DNA of 64,000 nt from assembly GCA_005778405.1 (NCBI GenBank), contig SXOA01000155.1:1-64000 (forward strand), read 5' to 3'. The stretch comes from Planctomycetaceae bacterium. Lineage in GTDB: Bacteria > Planctomycetota > Planctomycetia > Pirellulales > Pirellulaceae. Positions 55,501 to 63,927 of this stretch are shown here, in pieces. The position numbers were made by a program, and so were the translations under genes. A model generated the notes under the pieces. The model saw only the letters and a list, made by a program, of their open reading frames with translations. It ran no database searches and was not told the DNA's origin. Each line of letters starts with the position of its first letter. The first letter of the stretch is position 1.

Positions 55501-56527
55501 CGCACAGCTCTTTGAAAAGCGCATCTGGCAAGGACTGGTGGAGGAGCATTATTTGGAGCTGGATCTAGGGAAGCTGGACCGTGCGTTGGGCGCGGGTCTC
55601 CCGACCCCGCCCTCACCTCCGACCGCAGGTCTCCCGGAGTCGCGCAGAGATGGAGACCTTCGGTCAAGCGTTTCGGCGGGGTCAGGAGACCCGCGCCGAA
55701 CCGAGCTGGACAGCAAACCAAACCATCTCACCCTCTTCCTCACCGGCTGGATCTATCCCACCAACACCTCCATCAACGTCAATCTGTCGCAGCGGACCGA
55801 TCTGGCCTATCCCAAGCTACCTTCGCTGTGGATTCCCGATGGCAACGGCGGCTGGAAGCTCGCGCAAGGATTCATGGGTTTCCCCGGCGGCAAGACCAAG
55901 ACGATGGCAGTGGAAATTGACCCGAGCGTCTTTCCCCCTGGCGACCACCGCGTGCGCGTGGTCACGTCCGCCGAAATCTACTGGGACGACGCCTTCTTCA
56001 CCGTCAACGAGCCGGCCGTGGAACTTTCCGAAACGCCGCTCGAGCTCGCGTCCGCGGAACTGCATTACCGCGGCTTTTCGCTTGAGCTGCCGCGGGAAGC
56101 GAGCGCCCCGCAACTATATGACTATTCGCGAGTAAGCACGGCTCCGATGTGGGCCCCCATGCAGGGCAAGTTCACTCGCTACGGCGACGTCCGTGAGCTA
56201 CTCACAGAGACCGACGACTGCATGGTCGTGCTCGGCTCGGGCGACGAGATGACCGTCCGCTTCCACGCGCCGAAGAAGCCGCTCCCCGCCGGTTGGAAGC
56301 GAGACTTCCTGCTCTACAGTGTCGGCTGGGACAAAGACTGCGACATGAACACCATCTACGGCACTCACACCGACCCACTGCCGTACAACGCCATGCCGAG
56401 CTACCCCTATCCGCCCGACCAGCCGTTCCCGCAGGACGCGAAGCACGATGAGTATCTGCAGAAATGGCAAACGCGGGAACAGAGCTTTAAGGGGTTTTGG
56501 GCAATCCCAATGGCAAATGAGCATTGA
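52595..56527 (+). CDS. Giant FG-GAP/CRTAC-like membrane-anchored protein
   Basis: 1310 residues. One membrane helix near the N-terminus (about 27-47) is followed by a TPR-like helical region (about 50-330) and a beta-propeller with FG-GAP/VCBS calcium motifs: VDLDGRLDLVV, DFDHDQDLDLAF, DWDRDLDYDILL, DYDNDSYTDLLV, DIDGDGDLDLVLV (about 370-735). An ASPIC/UnbV-like part (NWLGIRLAGHVNG ... GTTVETFFSG) and a long C-terminal domain (GSCPFIYTWTGEKFEFFTD ...) complete it. Likely a large exported adhesin- or scaffold-like protein. Residues about 999-1034 come from an inserted palindrome. Its TPR part suggests complex assembly. Confidence 0.88.
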   Translation: MPSPKPLQPRKDDEPSQQPRRPFASRMLILLVLGLIVGGVGFAILYFRPQPDLAGIAALKEKVVGLAENGETAEADKALQELAKKIPGDPFIARNLVVVRLNRFKLQGEKAGAANPDLVAQPPLPPELLAESVHALLESQPNDPATHVLASRAARLLSEKKIEITPPLPEPFESLSRARDLAPADPAILMEMYEVSKYNTYHQNDKVKLAGRAAIVDAFQAAPNNMAVYIELLRSQLPSSKVIPPDPAVADSFAKGRELLRSLRPIVLQKHPGSDLELFRQAGMAAAKLKQWPLAKENADKIFNLTNSELITRSDRGRIDLAALEFLKHDVDSKHRPPAPSAPAAIPVKFVPAAAEHALPVVKEVKDFKFFDVDLDGRLDLVVLHGLKLTIFRRGAKDEKWGSELTVSIPPGMEHVIVGDLDRDIARLPPGQDKKEDATLPGDFKASLQFEMAFPDLIVYGSRGLALVRNVQPAEAASLNSTGLIDRKLEIVTLQEPKVPQKITALLAIDFDHDQDLDLAFATEDSGVHLWRSLGNATFQYMDFGTISELPSKGNVFTSMIQVDWDRDLDYDILLCGAEAGGKTGPLGYLENLRHGQMRWLPFDKGMKSLAGSTSLAVAELDGNISWDLIGAGKQGTRVVLTQTPAAGKVNHIQDIAVDAQDASRVETWDYDNDSYTDLLVWNSRQPSVYRGLPRGQFAAAELGLPTGLSGGLVAMDYGDIDGDGDLDLVLVEPDTLHLHINDGGNQNNWLGIRLAGHVNGQPIGSNNTALGTTVETFFSGRYTAQVISRQPVHIGLAQEKEASLVRFLFSNGVPQASRMSGGNQRYAERQKLHGSCPFIYTWTGEKFEFFTDCLWAAPIGLQVAEGKMAPSRAWEHLLIPGERLKEHGGTYDLQITEELWEAGYFDRVQLIAVDHPADFDIYSNEKVGPPTIASKKIHTVRQPRTPIAAKDQRGRDVLPLLAKRDGKFAQLFEKRIWQGLVEEHYLELDLGKLDRALGAGLPTPPSPPTAGLPESRRDGDLRSSVSAGSGDPRRTELDSKPNHLTLFLTGWIYPTNTSINVNLSQRTDLAYPKLPSLWIPDGNGGWKLAQGFMGFPGGKTKTMAVEIDPSVFPPGDHRVRVVTSAEIYWDDAFFTVNEPAVELSETPLELASAELHYRGFSLELPREASAPQLYDYSRVSTAPMWAPMQGKFTRYGDVRELLTETDDCMVVLGSGDEMTVRFHAPKKPLPAGWKRDFLLYSVGWDKDCDMNTIYGTHTDPLPYNAMPSYPYPPDQPFPQDAKHDEYLQKWQTREQSFKGFWAIPMANEH
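55590..55696. repeat. Palindromic element inserted in frame, copy 2
   Basis: Outer arms GCGCGGGTCTCCCGACCCCG (55590-55609) and, inverted, CGGGGTCAGGAGACCCGCGC (55677-55696); inner arms GACCGCAGGTCTCC (55621-55634) and GGAGACCTTCGGTC (55652-55665). Read here as GLPTPPSPPTAGLPES and so on to SVSAGSGDPRRTE, a different frame from the copy at 32297. Confidence 0.8.
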
Positions 56528-56599
56528 ATTTGCCAAGATGCAGCTGTGTGGTCCGTTTGGCATTCCCCCCTTGCGGCGCTGATCTCAGGTTAATCCCTC

Positions 56600-57394
56600 A
56601 TGAGCGCGGAACCTCTCAATCCTTATCAGGCGAATCTGCCGACAGAGGATGCTCCCTCAAGCGAATCGCCTTCGCCGGTGGAGGTCAGACTCTTCTCCGC
56701 CTTTTCAGTGGGGCTGGCTACTTTCTTGGGTTCGCTTTTTGCCGGTTCCATTCTCATGGGGATGAACTATGGACGTATAGGGCGGAAGCGAGAAGCTATT
56801 GCTGTGGTTTTGGGGGGACTCCTCGCGACTGTGTCCTTCATGGTCTGTGGAGTCTTTCTTTTTGCAGACGAGATTCCCAGTTTGGTTTACACGGTGATTC
56901 AGGTGGTCATGTCCCAAATCGCGTTCAGAATCCTGCAAACCCATCTCGTCAATCATCATCGGCACGCCGGGGGCCGGCTGGCATCCGCCTGGTGGACCGT
57001 GCCTGTCGCCTTTGTCGCGGTCATTCCCATTCTGGCCATTGCGTTTGGAATTGAGGGTGCACTTCAGCTCTCCTACGGAAAACGCATCGCGGTGGGGCGC
57101 GATGAAGTCTACATTTCGGGAAGTGCCACCGAAGAAGACGCCCGTTGGCTGGCGGCGAAACTCGAAGAAGCTGGCTGGTTTGGCGGAGATGGTGCAACCG
57201 CGACCCTGCATCGATCCCGTAAGAAGTTCACAGTCTCTCTCATCGTTGCAAATGAGGACGTACTCGATCCGGAAACCACCGAGTACACCACAGATCTGGG
57301 GAAGCAACTCGCGGACGATCGCCTGGGGCACCCGCTAGAGATGCGAGTTCTTGACGAGTCCTATACGGTCAAACAGAAGATACCGATTCCTTGA
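56600..57394 (+). CDS. Membrane protein with NPYQ N-terminus
   Basis: 264 residues. The N-terminus (EPLNPYQANLP) is a mark of many planctomycete membrane proteins. Three or four hydrophobic helices (about 33-55, 66-88, 95-112, 128-150) and a C-terminal soluble part of about 110 residues (residues 155-264). No catalytic motif recognised. The start ATG lies 72 bases after the giant protein's stop. Confidence 0.75.
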   Translation: MSAEPLNPYQANLPTEDAPSSESPSPVEVRLFSAFSVGLATFLGSLFAGSILMGMNYGRIGRKREAIAVVLGGLLATVSFMVCGVFLFADEIPSLVYTVIQVVMSQIAFRILQTHLVNHHRHAGGRLASAWWTVPVAFVAVIPILAIAFGIEGALQLSYGKRIAVGRDEVYISGSATEEDARWLAAKLEEAGWFGGDGATATLHRSRKKFTVSLIVANEDVLDPETTEYTTDLGKQLADDRLGHPLEMRVLDESYTVKQKIPIP

Positions 57395-57404
57395 TGATGC
57401 GTGA

Positions 57405-57629
57405 CAGGCCATTGCCGCCGCCGGACTGCGGGACTGGCGGGTCGCCGCCTGGCTGCTCACTCACCGGAAACAGCCGACGGACAACATCCGCCTGACCGCC
57501 GAGGAGCGCGCGGAGAAGTTTCAGGTGCATCAGGAACTTGTCCGGCGAAATTTCGAGCTGGGCAAACTCCACGGCATTCTTGACGAGGAACTCGCAGCCG
57601 CCAGGGAGCAGCGCGACTTGGCTCGCTAA
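57405..57629 (+). pseudogene. Degraded coding relic, possibly terminase- or HTH-related
   Basis: An open frame without a start codon reads AAGLRDWRVAAWLLTHRK, then RLTAEERAEKFQVHQELVRR and a helical AAAREQRDLAR before TAA; similar composition continues beyond for about 90 bases through another stop. The style (RDWRVAAWLL and a charged helical tail) recalls phage small-terminase or HTH proteins, but this is a weak guess. The rest of 57395-57877 holds the palindrome at 57737 and no other gene. Confidence 0.4.
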
Positions 57630-57736
57630 GCGCAGAAGCAGGCCTAAAAGCAAGCGCAGTATGAAGCCGAGAACCTGCACCTCTTCCGGCGGAATAAGAA
57701 GGACCAGTCAGTGGGAGGGCCAGAGAAAGCGCATGT

Positions 57737-57880
57737 TAGCCACGGATGAAACACGGGTTGAACACGGATGAGGAGAGACCGGCTGAAGAGGGCAGAAGCT
57801 GGCAGAGAAATGAAGTCAGAAAAATAGCTCCCCTTTTGCGACCCTCTTTCATTCCCGTCCGTGTTTCATCCGTGGCTCTA
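57737..57880. repeat. Degenerate-word palindrome
   Basis: TAGCCACGGATGAAACACGG (57737-57756) and CCGTGTTTCATCCGTGGCTC (57859-57878) are complementary over 19 bases; the left arm also carries a second copy, AACACGGATGAGG. The right arm touches the stop of the sialidase gene. Confidence 0.7.
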
Positions 57881-58945
57881 TTGCTCCGGCCACTTTCCCT
57901 TTTCGATCGGCCGGAGCGAGAGCTTCGCTGGGTCGACGACGACATGCTTCACCCGCTGGCGTTTCCAGGTGTAGGTGATGTGGACGAGGCCGTCGGCGGA
58001 TTGGATGATCGCCGGATACGAGTACTCGCCCGCTTCGTTTTCCAGGCGAGCGGCTGCTTGCCAGGTCTTGCCATCGGAGGAGGCGGCCAGGTTGAGCGGA
58101 CTGCGGCCGGCGGCAGTGTGGTTGTAGACGAGGAGGTGTTGGCCGTTTTTCAGAGTGACGCCGTCGATGCCCGAGCCGGGACTGGGGAGCTCGGTCGGCT
58201 CCAGCGGCGACCAGGTGCGGCCGTCGTCGGCGGACTCGGCTCGCAAAATGGTCCGCACGGAGCGCGGGCGACAGAGAATGACGAGGCTCTTCCCCTGCTT
58301 CAGAATGGTTGGCTGGATGGCGGAGACGGACTTGCCATCACACAGCGGCTCAGTTCGCTCCCAGGTCCTGCCGGCGTCCTTGGTCCACTCCATGTGGACC
58401 CGCCAGCCCTTGTCTTCCGTGCTGCTGCCGCACAGGAGCCGGCCATCGGAGAGCAACTCGGGCTTGTTCTTGATGGGACCGGCGATGTCGTCGGGAAGGC
58501 GGGTAGGTTTGCTCCACGTTTTGCCGCCGTCCGCGGATTCGATTCTCATTCCCCACCAGGAACTGGGACTCGGCCCGACTTTGTAAAAGAGGACGAGCGG
58601 ACCTTCGGGCATCTGAAAAAGGACGGGGTTCCAGCACGGATAGCGAACGGTGTCCGATTCCTTTCCGTTGGCCACTTCTTTCACTTCGCTCCAGCCCGCT
58701 TGGCCGCGGTGGGAGATCCAGATTCCCACATCCTTGTTCTTCTCCGCCGTGCCGCCGAACCAGGCGGCGACGAGTCCCTCCTTTGTTTCGGCGATCGTCG
58801 AAGCATGGCACTCGGGGAAGGGAGCCTTCTCGTAGATGAATTCGCTACTGACAATGCCGGGCTCGGCACCCATTGCGTTCGCGCTAAGCGCGAACAGAAC
58901 GACGAGAATTGTAATGCGAGCGAGGACAGAGTGCGACGATTTCAT
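57878..58945 (-). CDS. Exported sialidase-like exo-glycosidase (BNR repeats)
   Basis: 355 residues with a signal peptide (about 1-27). Asp-box motifs are ESADGGKTWS, ESADDGRTWS and ASSDGKTWQ. The fold is that of the sialidase superfamily (BNR_2, secreted planctomycete type). HASTIAETKEGLVAAWFGGT near the N-terminus, a CWNPVLFQMPEGPLVLFYKV segment and the end (HITYTWKRQRVKHVVVDP) match exo-sialidase-like proteins. A catalytic Arg triad was not checked residue by residue. Likely degrades glycans outside the cytoplasm. Confidence 0.9.
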   Translation of the reverse strand: MKSSHSVLARITILVVLFALSANAMGAEPGIVSSEFIYEKAPFPECHASTIAETKEGLVAAWFGGTAEKNKDVGIWISHRGQAGWSEVKEVANGKESDTVRYPCWNPVLFQMPEGPLVLFYKVGPSPSSWWGMRIESADGGKTWSKPTRLPDDIAGPIKNKPELLSDGRLLCGSSTEDKGWRVHMEWTKDAGRTWERTEPLCDGKSVSAIQPTILKQGKSLVILCRPRSVRTILRAESADDGRTWSPLEPTELPSPGSGIDGVTLKNGQHLLVYNHTAAGRSPLNLAASSDGKTWQAAARLENEAGEYSYPAIIQSADGLVHITYTWKRQRVKHVVVDPAKLSLRPIEKGKWPEQ

Positions 58946-59088
58946 GCGAGGGAAACTCCTGATGGTAACGGGCAGGCTGGAAGCCTACTCCACCTCATTT
59001 GCAGCGCCTACCATCCACCCGCACGAGGTACTCCTTGTGAGGGATTTCACAAGCCAGCAGATTTTTTTGTGCGGGGGGTTGAATTAGG

Positions 59089-59116
59089 TTGACTCGGGCC
59101 GTTTCCTCGCTCTAAT
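59089..59116 (+). promoter_or_regulatory. Putative promoter of the CBS gene
   Basis: TTGACT (59089-59094) and TCTAAT (59111-59116) are spaced by 16 bases, 100 bases before the CBS gene start at 59216. GGCGGAGGG at 59201-59209 serves as ribosome binding site. Confidence 0.5.
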
Positions 59117-59215
59117 CTAAAGGTTCGCCGCGTGCCGCGAACGAATCTAGTTCGTGGACTTAGAACAGAGGGAGATTTTCCTAGTCACAGCCGATTCTTA
59201 GGCGGAGGGTATCTC

Positions 59216-59641
59216 ATGTTGGTACGCGAGATTTTGGGCGATAAGGGGCGGACTGTGTACATGTGCGGCCCCGACGATTCTTTGGCCGATGTGGTGGATT
59301 TACTGGTCGGCTATAACTGCGGCTCGCTGGTAGTGTGCGAAAAAGGGGAGATGGTGGGGATCGTCACCGAGCGGGACATCCTGCGGACCTGCGCCTTGAC
59401 GCGGCAGTCGCTGGAAGTTCTGAGCGTAAGGGACCGGATGACTCGCTGCCCCGTCACTGCCACCCCCGATGACGAAATTGCCGATACGATGGGAGCTATG
59501 ACCGAACATCGCATCCGCCACTTGCCGGTCATTGAGGGCGGGCGGCTGGTGGGGGTCATTTCGATTGGCGACGTGGTCAAGGCCCAGCACAACGAGCTGT
59601 GCCGGGAAAACCACTACCTCAAGAGCTATATCTTGGGATAA
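59216..59641 (+). CDS. CBS-pair protein
   Basis: 141 residues from ATG 59216. Two CBS motifs in a Bateman pair: VDLLVGYNCGSLVVCEKGEM ... VGIVTERDIL and MGAMTEHRIRHLPVIEGGRL ... VGVISIGDVV. Binds adenosyl ligands and usually senses energy state. Related in kind to the zinc-ribbon CBS protein at 19220. The next gene starts 9 bases later. Confidence 0.9.
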   Translation: MLVREILGDKGRTVYMCGPDDSLADVVDLLVGYNCGSLVVCEKGEMVGIVTERDILRTCALTRQSLEVLSVRDRMTRCPVTATPDDEIADTMGAMTEHRIRHLPVIEGGRLVGVISIGDVVKAQHNELCRENHYLKSYILG

Positions 59642-59650
59642 GCTGGCGGC

Positions 59651-60589
59651 ATGGCTGTAGAAAACATTGTCTTGCGTGATGCTGCCGGTTCGATCGCAGA
59701 AATTGCCCCGGCCCTCGGATTCAATTGCCATCGCTTTGCGGTGGAGCGCGAGCAAAAGCTCGTCGAGGTTCTCTGGCGCGAACCTGGTTTCTTGTCCGGG
59801 AACGGCAAGCCTTCGCGCAGTGGCGTGCCGGTGCTGTTTCCTTTTCCCGGCCGGCTGCCGGGACAAACCTTGACCTGGCAAGGGAAAACCTATGACTTGG
59901 GGAGCGACGACGGACGCGGAAATGCGATCCACGGTTTTGTGCATACGCGGCCATGGCGGGTGATTTCGCAAAGCGAGAGCCGCTTGGTGGGAGAATTCCA
60001 GGCGAGCAAGGATGACCCGTCGCTGAAGAATCGCTGGCCGGCGGATTTTCGGATTACCGCAACGTATGAGCTGGAGGGGAGCCGGCTCTTGATGCATTAC
60101 CGCGTGGAGAATCCCTGTGACGTTCCGCTGCCCTGCGGGTTGGGGACGCATCCGTATTTTCGCGTGCCGCTGGGGGGCTCATCCGCCCAGGAGTGCCTCG
60201 TGCAGCTTCCGGTGACAACGCAGTGGGAGCTGGTCGAGATGATTCCGACCGGGCGGGAGTTGCCGCTGGTCAATTCCACGGAGCTTTCCGCCGGCAAGAA
60301 GTTCGGCGAACTGACGCTCGACAACTGCTTTGCCGGTTTGCAGTTCAGCGGTGACTGGTGCGCGGCGCAGGTACTGGATTCCGAGAGCGGCCGGACGATG
60401 ACCATCCGTTTTGACCGGGCTTTCCGCGAGTGCGTGGTCTACACACCGCCCCATCGCGAGGCGATCTGCATCGAGCCATACACCTGCGTCCCCGGCGCAG
60501 CGGCGATGCCCGATCCGGCCGCAGCGGGTTTGCGAATTCTGGAACCGGGCGGATTCTTCGCAGCGAACATCGAGCTGGAAGTGGGTTGA
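59651..60589 (+). CDS. Aldose 1-epimerase-like protein
   Basis: 312 residues of the galactose-mutarotase superfamily. Catalytic candidates are the His of GLGTHPYFRVP and the Glu of CIEPYTC; FPFPGRLPG and HGFVHTRPW are further family motifs. Interconverts anomers of aldoses or sugar-6-phosphates; no galactose genes nearby. Follows the CBS gene by 9 bases, so both may be cotranscribed. Confidence 0.88.
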   Translation: MAVENIVLRDAAGSIAEIAPALGFNCHRFAVEREQKLVEVLWREPGFLSGNGKPSRSGVPVLFPFPGRLPGQTLTWQGKTYDLGSDDGRGNAIHGFVHTRPWRVISQSESRLVGEFQASKDDPSLKNRWPADFRITATYELEGSRLLMHYRVENPCDVPLPCGLGTHPYFRVPLGGSSAQECLVQLPVTTQWELVEMIPTGRELPLVNSTELSAGKKFGELTLDNCFAGLQFSGDWCAAQVLDSESGRTMTIRFDRAFRECVVYTPPHREAICIEPYTCVPGAAAMPDPAAAGLRILEPGGFFAANIELEVG

Positions 60590-62239
60590 TTAACCGTAAT
60601 CAATCCAGTGAATGTACGTCCAGTAATCGAAGATCCAGGGATGGGTCCAAGGGTTCATGCTGCCATAGCTCGCGGAGAGGGCGCTGACGACTAGCAAGGC
60701 TATCGCGATGCCAAAGCCAAGGCGCGAAACCGTCAGCGAATCAGCGGCGGGGATCAGGACGACGAGCCACAAGGGGACGAGCCACAGGAGCCAGCGCAGA
60801 CAGGTGGAAAACCCACTGTAGTTGCGGTCGATTTGTGGGCGGGTGAAATAAAAGAGCAGGACGATGAGCGTCAGGCCGGCAATCACCACGGCCAGTCCCG
60901 CGAGTGAGCGATTGCTGGAGCGCAACCAGAGCACCGTTCCCCACACGCTCAGCAGCCAGATCGGCGTGAGCGAGAAGACCCCGTGATGTCCCAGCAGGCA
61001 GTTAACGGCATAGACGAGTTGGCTTGGCTCGCCGTTATCGACGCTAGTCAGTTCCCCCGACGACCAGTAACTACCGTCGAATTCGTACCAGTTGTCCCAG
61101 GCGTGGAGTTCGAAGTGATAAAAGACAAGAGGAGGCTTCGGCAATTGGCTGACGTAGTAATTTCGAGGGTTGACTGCGTAACGCATTTGATTCTGTGGGT
61201 CGAAAATGACCCAGCGATTCGATGCATGAGTTGCAGTCACGGTCGTTTGCGGCGAGAACCGAATGCCTTGAGATTCCAAACTTGATACAGCATCGCGCCA
61301 AAGGATTTGGCTCTTCGCGTCTGGGAAATCCTGCGGCATGGCAATCGGAAACGTCGCCACCACGGGTCCATCCCCCCGATGGGCATACGGCGTCTTCCAA
61401 GTTCCATGCGCCAGATAGTTCGTCCCCAAAGCGGCAGAAGCAATAAGGAGTGCGGAAGGTGTGAAGGCGATGAGCGTCCTTTGCCAGGAGCAGAGTGAAA
61501 GGCCCAGGGCAATCGCGGCAAAGAAGGCCAGCGCAGGCAGTTCATTGGCCGCCGTGAACGCAGCGCCCAGACCAGCAAGGGCAAAGTAGCGCCACTCCCT
61601 CCGTCCTTCCAACCAGATCGGCAAGGCAGCAGCCAGCGTGGCAATCACACCTACAGCAGCAATCGTGTGGTTGTTGAGCGTGATGGAAAAGGTCGTCAGA
61701 AACGTGCCGCCGCAGGCGCAGGCCATCACGAAGATTCGCCCGGCATCGGTGGTGCCGTACTTCTCCACGATGCGGGCCAATAGGCATAGTCCCAATACCA
61801 GCGGCAGGACGTTCGTGACCAGCAGCATCGTGCGGGCGACGTAGAACAGCCGCGTTTCCAGTGTCGCGCCGGTCAGGTTTTTGATCAGCCAATATTCCCC
61901 GGCGAGCAGCGTCGGCAAAAGCGTCGGCTTGCTGGAGTAATAGTGCTCCTTGCCGTCCGCGGCCCGATGCTTCACGAGGTCGATGGTGTGCCAGTTCTGA
62001 ATCCGGTTCCCTTCGGCGTCGAAGATGATGTCGTCGATCGCGTACGTGCCGTGGTCGACCAGTGCCCGGATGGTGCACCAACGGCTGCGGTCGTTGGCGG
62101 AGAGAAACGGCGAGGGATTCTTATGATTGCCGTTGGTCACGCGGAGCACGCGGCCGGTCATGCTTCCCGCGGCCAGCGCGATGAGCAGCGCATAGACGGC
62201 CCAGCGGAGCGCAGCCGAAGTCTCCGGCGACTCTTTCAT
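60590..62239 (-). CDS. Polytopic membrane protein, GT-C glycosyltransferase-like
   Basis: 549 residues with about ten membrane helices and an N-terminal lumen-like loop containing an acidic patch (GTYAIDDIIFDAEGN). The pattern recalls GT-C type glycosyltransferases that use polyprenyl-phosphate sugars. It overlaps the GT2 gene by 4 bases (62236-62239). That gene makes polyprenyl-phosphate sugar, so this one could transfer the sugar to a protein or lipid. Confidence 0.75.
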   Translation of the reverse strand: MKESPETSAALRWAVYALLIALAAGSMTGRVLRVTNGNHKNPSPFLSANDRSRWCTIRALVDHGTYAIDDIIFDAEGNRIQNWHTIDLVKHRAADGKEHYYSSKPTLLPTLLAGEYWLIKNLTGATLETRLFYVARTMLLVTNVLPLVLGLCLLARIVEKYGTTDAGRIFVMACACGGTFLTTFSITLNNHTIAAVGVIATLAAALPIWLEGRREWRYFALAGLGAAFTAANELPALAFFAAIALGLSLCSWQRTLIAFTPSALLIASAALGTNYLAHGTWKTPYAHRGDGPVVATFPIAMPQDFPDAKSQILWRDAVSSLESQGIRFSPQTTVTATHASNRWVIFDPQNQMRYAVNPRNYYVSQLPKPPLVFYHFELHAWDNWYEFDGSYWSSGELTSVDNGEPSQLVYAVNCLLGHHGVFSLTPIWLLSVWGTVLWLRSSNRSLAGLAVVIAGLTLIVLLFYFTRPQIDRNYSGFSTCLRWLLWLVPLWLVVLIPAADSLTVSRLGFGIAIALLVVSALSASYGSMNPWTHPWIFDYWTYIHWIDYG

Positions 62240-63216
62240 GGGGCATCCTTCGCTGCCGGAGACGCTCCCACGCGGGCTTTCACCGAGTAGGTCTTCACAT
62301 CGCGCCCCAGATAGGACGTAAGCAGCTCCGCCAGGAAGCCCATCGAGATGAATTGGGCTCCGAGCAGCAGGGCCCCCATCGAGTACAGCATGGCGGGACG
62401 GTTATGCAGATCTTCGAGCTTCCAGTCCGGCATGGCTTTGTCGACGACCCAGTAACCGGCCAGATAAATGAGGCCGATGAGGCCGAGCGTGAAGGACACG
62501 ATGCCCAGCGTGCCCAGCAAATGCTGCGGCCGCTGGTTGAAGCCGGTGAGGAAGTAGACCGTGAGCAGATCGAGGAAGCCACGGATGATTCGGCCGACGC
62601 CGTACTTGCTGTAGCCAAATTTGCGGGGACGGTGGTTGACCACGATTTCGCCCACCTGCCAGCCGCGGGCGGCAGCCAGGACGGGGACGAAGCGGTGCAG
62701 GTCGCCATAGATGCGGACTTCGCCGAGCACCTCGCGGCGATAGCACTTGAAGCCGCAGTTGTGGTCGTGCAGGCGGACTCCGGTGAGGACGCCGACCAGC
62801 CAGTTGAAGACGCGGGAGGGTCCGACCTTGTGCCACGGGTCGAGCCGTTTCTTCTTCCAACCGCTGACGACATCGAGGCCTTGTTCCTTCATCGCTTCGA
62901 GGAAGCGGGGGATTTCCTGCGGGTCGTCTTGCAAGTCGGCGTCGAGCGTGAACACGAACTCACCGCGGGCCTCCTCAAAACCGGCCGAGAGCGCCGCCGC
63001 CTTGCCAAAATTTCGCCGGAAGCGGATGCCGCGAACGCGGGAGTCTTCCTTCGCCAGCCGCTCAATGGTCTGCCACGAACTGTCCTTGCTGCCGTCGTCG
63101 ATAAAGATGATCTCCAGGTCGAAGCCGCCTGCAACCGCCACCGCCACCATTTCCGCATGGAGCGCGGGGAGGCTCTCCTCTTCGTTGAAGACGGGAATGA
63201 CGGCGGAGAGGAGCAT
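62236..63216 (-). CDS. Polyprenyl-phosphate glycosyltransferase (GT2, DPM1/GtrB type)
   Basis: 326 residues. GT2 domain with SAVIPVFNEEESLPAL, FIDDGSKDSSW, FTLDADLQDDPQEIP (metal-binding DAD) and the end of the domain at HDHNCGFKCYRREVLGEV; two membrane helices near the C-terminus (about 237-260 and 275-300). Such enzymes transfer a hexose to undecaprenyl phosphate. The coupled gene at 60590 would use the product. Start next to a palindrome at 63221. Confidence 0.92.
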   Translation of the reverse strand: MLLSAVIPVFNEEESLPALHAEMVAVAVAGGFDLEIIFIDDGSKDSSWQTIERLAKEDSRVRGIRFRRNFGKAAALSAGFEEARGEFVFTLDADLQDDPQEIPRFLEAMKEQGLDVVSGWKKKRLDPWHKVGPSRVFNWLVGVLTGVRLHDHNCGFKCYRREVLGEVRIYGDLHRFVPVLAAARGWQVGEIVVNHRPRKFGYSKYGVGRIIRGFLDLLTVYFLTGFNQRPQHLLGTLGIVSFTLGLIGLIYLAGYWVVDKAMPDWKLEDLHNRPAMLYSMGALLLGAQFISMGFLAELLTSYLGRDVKTYSVKARVGASPAAKDAP

Positions 63217-63220
63217 GACG

Positions 63221-63367
63221 GAGGGGGCTAGGGATTAGGGGTTGGGGGCTGGGGAAGAAGGAATGTGGGGAAAGAGCTTTGAGTTCTAGAATAATCGAGG
63301 TAGCCGGCACTGAGTACCGAGTTACTTGATTTCCCCAGCCCCTATAACCCCTAGCCCCTAGTCCCCG
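63221..63367. repeat. Degenerate-word palindrome
   Basis: GGGGGCTAGGGATTAGGGGT words (63222-63255) face CCCTATAACCCCTAGCCCCT words (63340-63365). The right arm covers the last codons of the PfpI-like gene (LLKAGD). Confidence 0.65.
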
Positions 63368-63927
63368 GCTTTCAGCAGCCGCAGGAATTCGCGCATGAGC
63401 GGGGCGTTGTCGTGCCAGGTGCGGGCGGAGATGAGGCGGCCGTCGATGACGACTTCCTGGTTGACGTAGGTTCCTCCCCCTTGCTCCACGTCGAGCTTGC
63501 ATTTGGCGACGGTGGTCACCCTCTTGCCTTGGATAATGCCCGCCGCCGTCAGGATTTCCACGCCGTGGCAGACGCTGGCGATGGGCTTGCCGGCAGCGGC
63601 CATTTCGCGGGTGATCCGGAGCAGATCCTGGTCATAACGGATGTACTCCGGTGCCCGTCCTCCGGAGATGAACATCCCGGCATAGTCGGCCGATTTTACA
63701 TCTCGAAACGCCGCCGTCGCCCGGATGAAATAGCCGGGCCGCTCCTGGGTAATGTCCCAGGGAATGTTGCTGTCCGGCGGAATCTCGTGGAGCACCGTGT
63801 GGTACAGCCGGGCTTCGGGGCCGGCGACGACCACTTCATAGCCTTCCTCCTGCAAGCGGAAGAAGGGATAGAACGTGTCGAGGGCCTCGGTAGCGTCGCC
63901 CAGGGGCATGAGGATTTTGGGGAGCAT
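63358..63927 (-). CDS. DJ-1/PfpI-family protein
   Basis: 189 residues. The nucleophile elbow is IASVCHGVEIL (Cys-His of the PfpI type), preceded by FISGGRAPEYIR. The family includes glyoxalase III-like, protease-like and chaperone activities; the Cys-His pair suits the PfpI/YhbO type. Mostly a stress protein. The first codon lies about 70 bases from the window end; the last codons are in a palindrome arm. Confidence 0.92.
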   Translation of the reverse strand: MLPKILMPLGDATEALDTFYPFFRLQEEGYEVVVAGPEARLYHTVLHEIPPDSNIPWDITQERPGYFIRATAAFRDVKSADYAGMFISGGRAPEYIRYDQDLLRITREMAAAGKPIASVCHGVEILTAAGIIQGKRVTTVAKCKLDVEQGGGTYVNQEVVIDGRLISARTWHDNAPLMREFLRLLKAGD

